A stretch of 64,000 nucleotides of DNA from JAOTZA01 sp965224065 (lineage in GTDB: Bacteria; Acidobacteriota; Thermoanaerobaculia; Multivoradales; JAHEKO01), in NCBI GenBank assembly GCA_965224065.1, contig CBDCYF010000005.1, positions 1,860,001 to 1,924,000 of the forward strand, given 5' to 3'. Positions 62,523 through 64,000 of this stretch are shown here, one piece after another; position 1 is the stretch's first letter; every line of letters begins with the position of its first letter. The translations under genes and the position numbers were made by a program. The notes beneath the pieces are model-generated. The model was not told the origin of the DNA and did not search any database. It was given only the letters and a program-made list of their open reading frames with translations.

Positions 62523-63338
62523 TCAACCCTCTCTGGTGGGCGGCAGGGCCGCGGTTTGGAAAACGATCTGTTGACTGAATCTCAAATCCACCGAATCCAC
62601 TCCAGGATAGCTCTCGGCGATCATCGCGGCGACACTGTCGAGCCGGGCCAGCGCCGGCTCGAGCGCTTCCGCGCCGACCAAAACGGCAAAGGGGAGTGTG
62701 TCGACACGGAGGCGAAAGGTCCGCGCGCCGAGGATCTCGACCCGCGAGACGGTCTCGTGGCGGTGCCGGCTCCACTCGGCGGCAAGCTCGATGGCGCGGC
62801 GGGCCCGGCCGGGCTCGAGATCGCCCGCCGCGGGCGGACGCTCGAGGACCACAAGATCCGCTTCCTCGGAGGGGTCCCCAGCCGGAGCGATCGCGTGGCC
62901 CTCACGGTCCAGGAGCACCGCGCCCGACTCAATCTCGTCCAGGAGAAGAGCCGCCGGTTGTCGCTCGTGCAGCTCGACCGACAGCCGGCCGGGGAGCTCT
63001 TTTCTCATCTCGACCGTGTCGACCCAGGGGTGCTCATCGAGACGCCGCTCGATTTCCTTGAGGCGCACGGTCAGAATGTGCCGACCGCGCAGCGGCTCGA
63101 GACGCTGGGCCACCCAATCCGGCTCTACCCGATCGGTCGATCCGACCACCACCTCGCGCACCGAGAATTGGGGAGAAACGACGATCCACCATCCGGTGGC
63201 CGCGGGGAGCACGACCAACGCCACCGCGCTTGCAAACGGCTTGGCCAGACGCGCCAGCAAACGACGCCGGCGGCGGGGCGCGACAAACCGCCGCCGCTTG
63301 AACGGCTCCGCCTGTGGCTTCCGGTGTACCCGGCTCAT
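62523..63338 (-). CDS. ftsQ: Cell division protein FtsQ
   Basis: 271 aa from the ATG at 63338, overlapping the murC stop (ATGA). A basic cytoplasmic tail (KRRRFVAPRRRRR) precedes one TM helix (about 35-55). The POTRA domain follows (about 58-130, FSVREVVVGSTDRVEPDWVAQRL) and then the FtsQ beta-domain. It links the division ring to peptidoglycan synthesis in the periplasm. murB and ddl, often between murC and ftsQ, are absent here. Confidence 0.93.
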   Translation of the reverse strand: MSRVHRKPQAEPFKRRRFVAPRRRRRLLARLAKPFASAVALVVLPAATGWWIVVSPQFSVREVVVGSTDRVEPDWVAQRLEPLRGRHILTVRLKEIERRLDEHPWVDTVEMRKELPGRLSVELHERQPAALLLDEIESGAVLLDREGHAIAPAGDPSEEADLVVLERPPAAGDLEPGRARRAIELAAEWSRHRHETVSRVEILGARTFRLRVDTLPFAVLVGAEALEPALARLDSVAAMIAESYPGVDSVDLRFSQQIVFQTAALPPTREG

Positions 63339-64000
63339 GCGTGACCTCCGGCGCGGGCCGACTCGGATTCGACTAGCCGCTCGGCGAGCCGGTAGATGTC
63401 GCCGGCCCCCAGGGTCAAGATGACGTCCCCCGCGCTGACCTCCTTGGACAGCCGCGACGGCAGATCGCGCCAATCGGGGCACCAACGGACGTTGCGATGA
63501 CCGCTCTTGCGGGCCGCATCGAGCACCAACTGACTGGTCACGCCGGGCATCGGGCTCTCTCTGGAGGGGTAGATGTCGGTGATCCAAGCGCAGTCGGCAC
63601 TCAGCAGCGCGCGCCCGAACTCGAGGGCCTGGTCCTTTGTCCGGCTGAAGAGATGGGGCTGGAAGATGGCGTGAATCCGCGGAGCGTCGGCAAAGGCCGC
63701 GCGCGCCGCGGCAAGCGTCGCCTCGACCTCGGTGGGATGGTGGGCGTAGTCGTCGACGACCGTGGCGCCGCGCCAGCTCCCCAACCGCTCGAAACGACGA
63801 TGCACCCCCGGGAACTTTGCCAGAGCCCGGACGATATCGTCGAACTCGAGACCGAGGGCTCTGGCGACGGCGATGGCCGCCAGGGCGTTCTGGACGTTGT
63901 GGCGGCCGGGCATCGGCAGATGGACCGGCCCGAGGACGCCCCGCTCGGAGTCGCGGACGACAAACCGGCAAGAGGCGCCCTCCGACTCGATCTCGCCGGC
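63335..64000 (-). CDS. murC: UDP-N-acetylmuramate-L-alanine ligase, N-terminus cut by window edge
   Basis: The last 221 residues are visible. The Mur-ligase central domain ends with PGRHNVQNALAAIAVARALGL, and the C-terminal domain has DDYAHHPTEVEATLAAAR, IFQPHLFSRTKD, DIYPSRESPMPGVTS and LGAGDIYRLA, all specific to MurC (the DYAHHP loop). It adds L-Ala to UDP-MurNAc. The start and the ATP-binding loop lie beyond 64000. Confidence 0.95.
   Translation of the reverse strand, partial: AGEIESEGASCRFVVRDSERGVLGPVHLPMPGRHNVQNALAAIAVARALGLEFDDIVRALAKFPGVHRRFERLGSWRGATVVDDYAHHPTEVEATLAAARAAFADAPRIHAIFQPHLFSRTKDQALEFGRALLSADCAWITDIYPSRESPMPGVTSQLVLDAARKSGHRNVRWCPDWRDLPSRLSKEVSAGDVILTLGAGDIYRLAERLVESESARAGGHA

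Overview
The window looks like a GC-rich, Gram-negative (diderm) bacterial chromosome, most likely Acidobacteriota of the Thermoanaerobaculia/Holophagae kind. This is inferred from the tandem proteins with a GWxTD-like N-terminus and a C-terminal 'VWFA-related Acidobacterial' domain, a TIGR02999-type ECF sigma factor beside a Ser/Thr kinase with TPRs, outer-membrane beta-barrels ending in Phe, and many dispersed GC-palindromic intergenic repeats. Species cannot be named from the sequence alone.

Region by region. 1-5.1 kb is visibly more A/T-rich than the rest. It carries a translationally coupled minus-strand pair: a nucleoside-phosphorylase-fold/P-loop ATPase fusion (3059-4717) and a giant protein with two P-loop ATPase modules that runs off the left edge (1-3062). 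Next to it are an orphan AbiEi-type antitoxin with a palindromic operator, and a tRNA-Ala(GGC) whose 3' end faces this block. This is the best candidate in the window for an undescribed anti-phage/conflict system. 6-16 kb: hflX, a small outer-membrane barrel, comF, a large outer-membrane barrel, and a PDZ-containing histidine kinase with an NtrC-type regulator behind a sigma-54-like promoter. 16-23 kb: prfA and rpmE (minus), prmC-murA-HIT-slt (plus). 23-31 kb: a SurA-N-like protein, split glutaminase-like nitrilase + NAD synthetase, rsmI, a 22-codon Trp-rich mini-ORF, acs, and a cysteine desulfurase-mnmA operon for tRNA thiolation. 31-41 kb: the two GWxTD/VWA paralogues, maf, trmJ, eda, apgM and two conserved unknowns. 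41-47 kb: a macro-domain protein divergent from argS, DoxX-like, DUF1566-like and a surface protein with an S74 chaperone domain. 47-51 kb: kinase-TPR and ECF sigma. 51-58 kb: an operon of an SPFH protein, three zinc-ribbon proteins and a fused 2-oxoacid dehydrogenase E1; the SPFH/zinc-ribbon part resembles the Bacillus YdjG/H/I membrane-stress module. 58-64 kb: vanZ-like, a zinc-finger unknown, PilZ, and the division genes ftsZ, ftsA, ftsQ and murC (cut by the right edge).

The intergenic DNA carries several dispersed repeat families: a 26-nt GC palindrome, a 29-nt palindrome, a 60-nt family, and two copies of a ~150-160 bp element with ~20 bp terminal inverted repeats (MITE-like). Most genes abut or overlap by 4 nt (ATGA/GTGA), so transcription is organised in short coupled operons.
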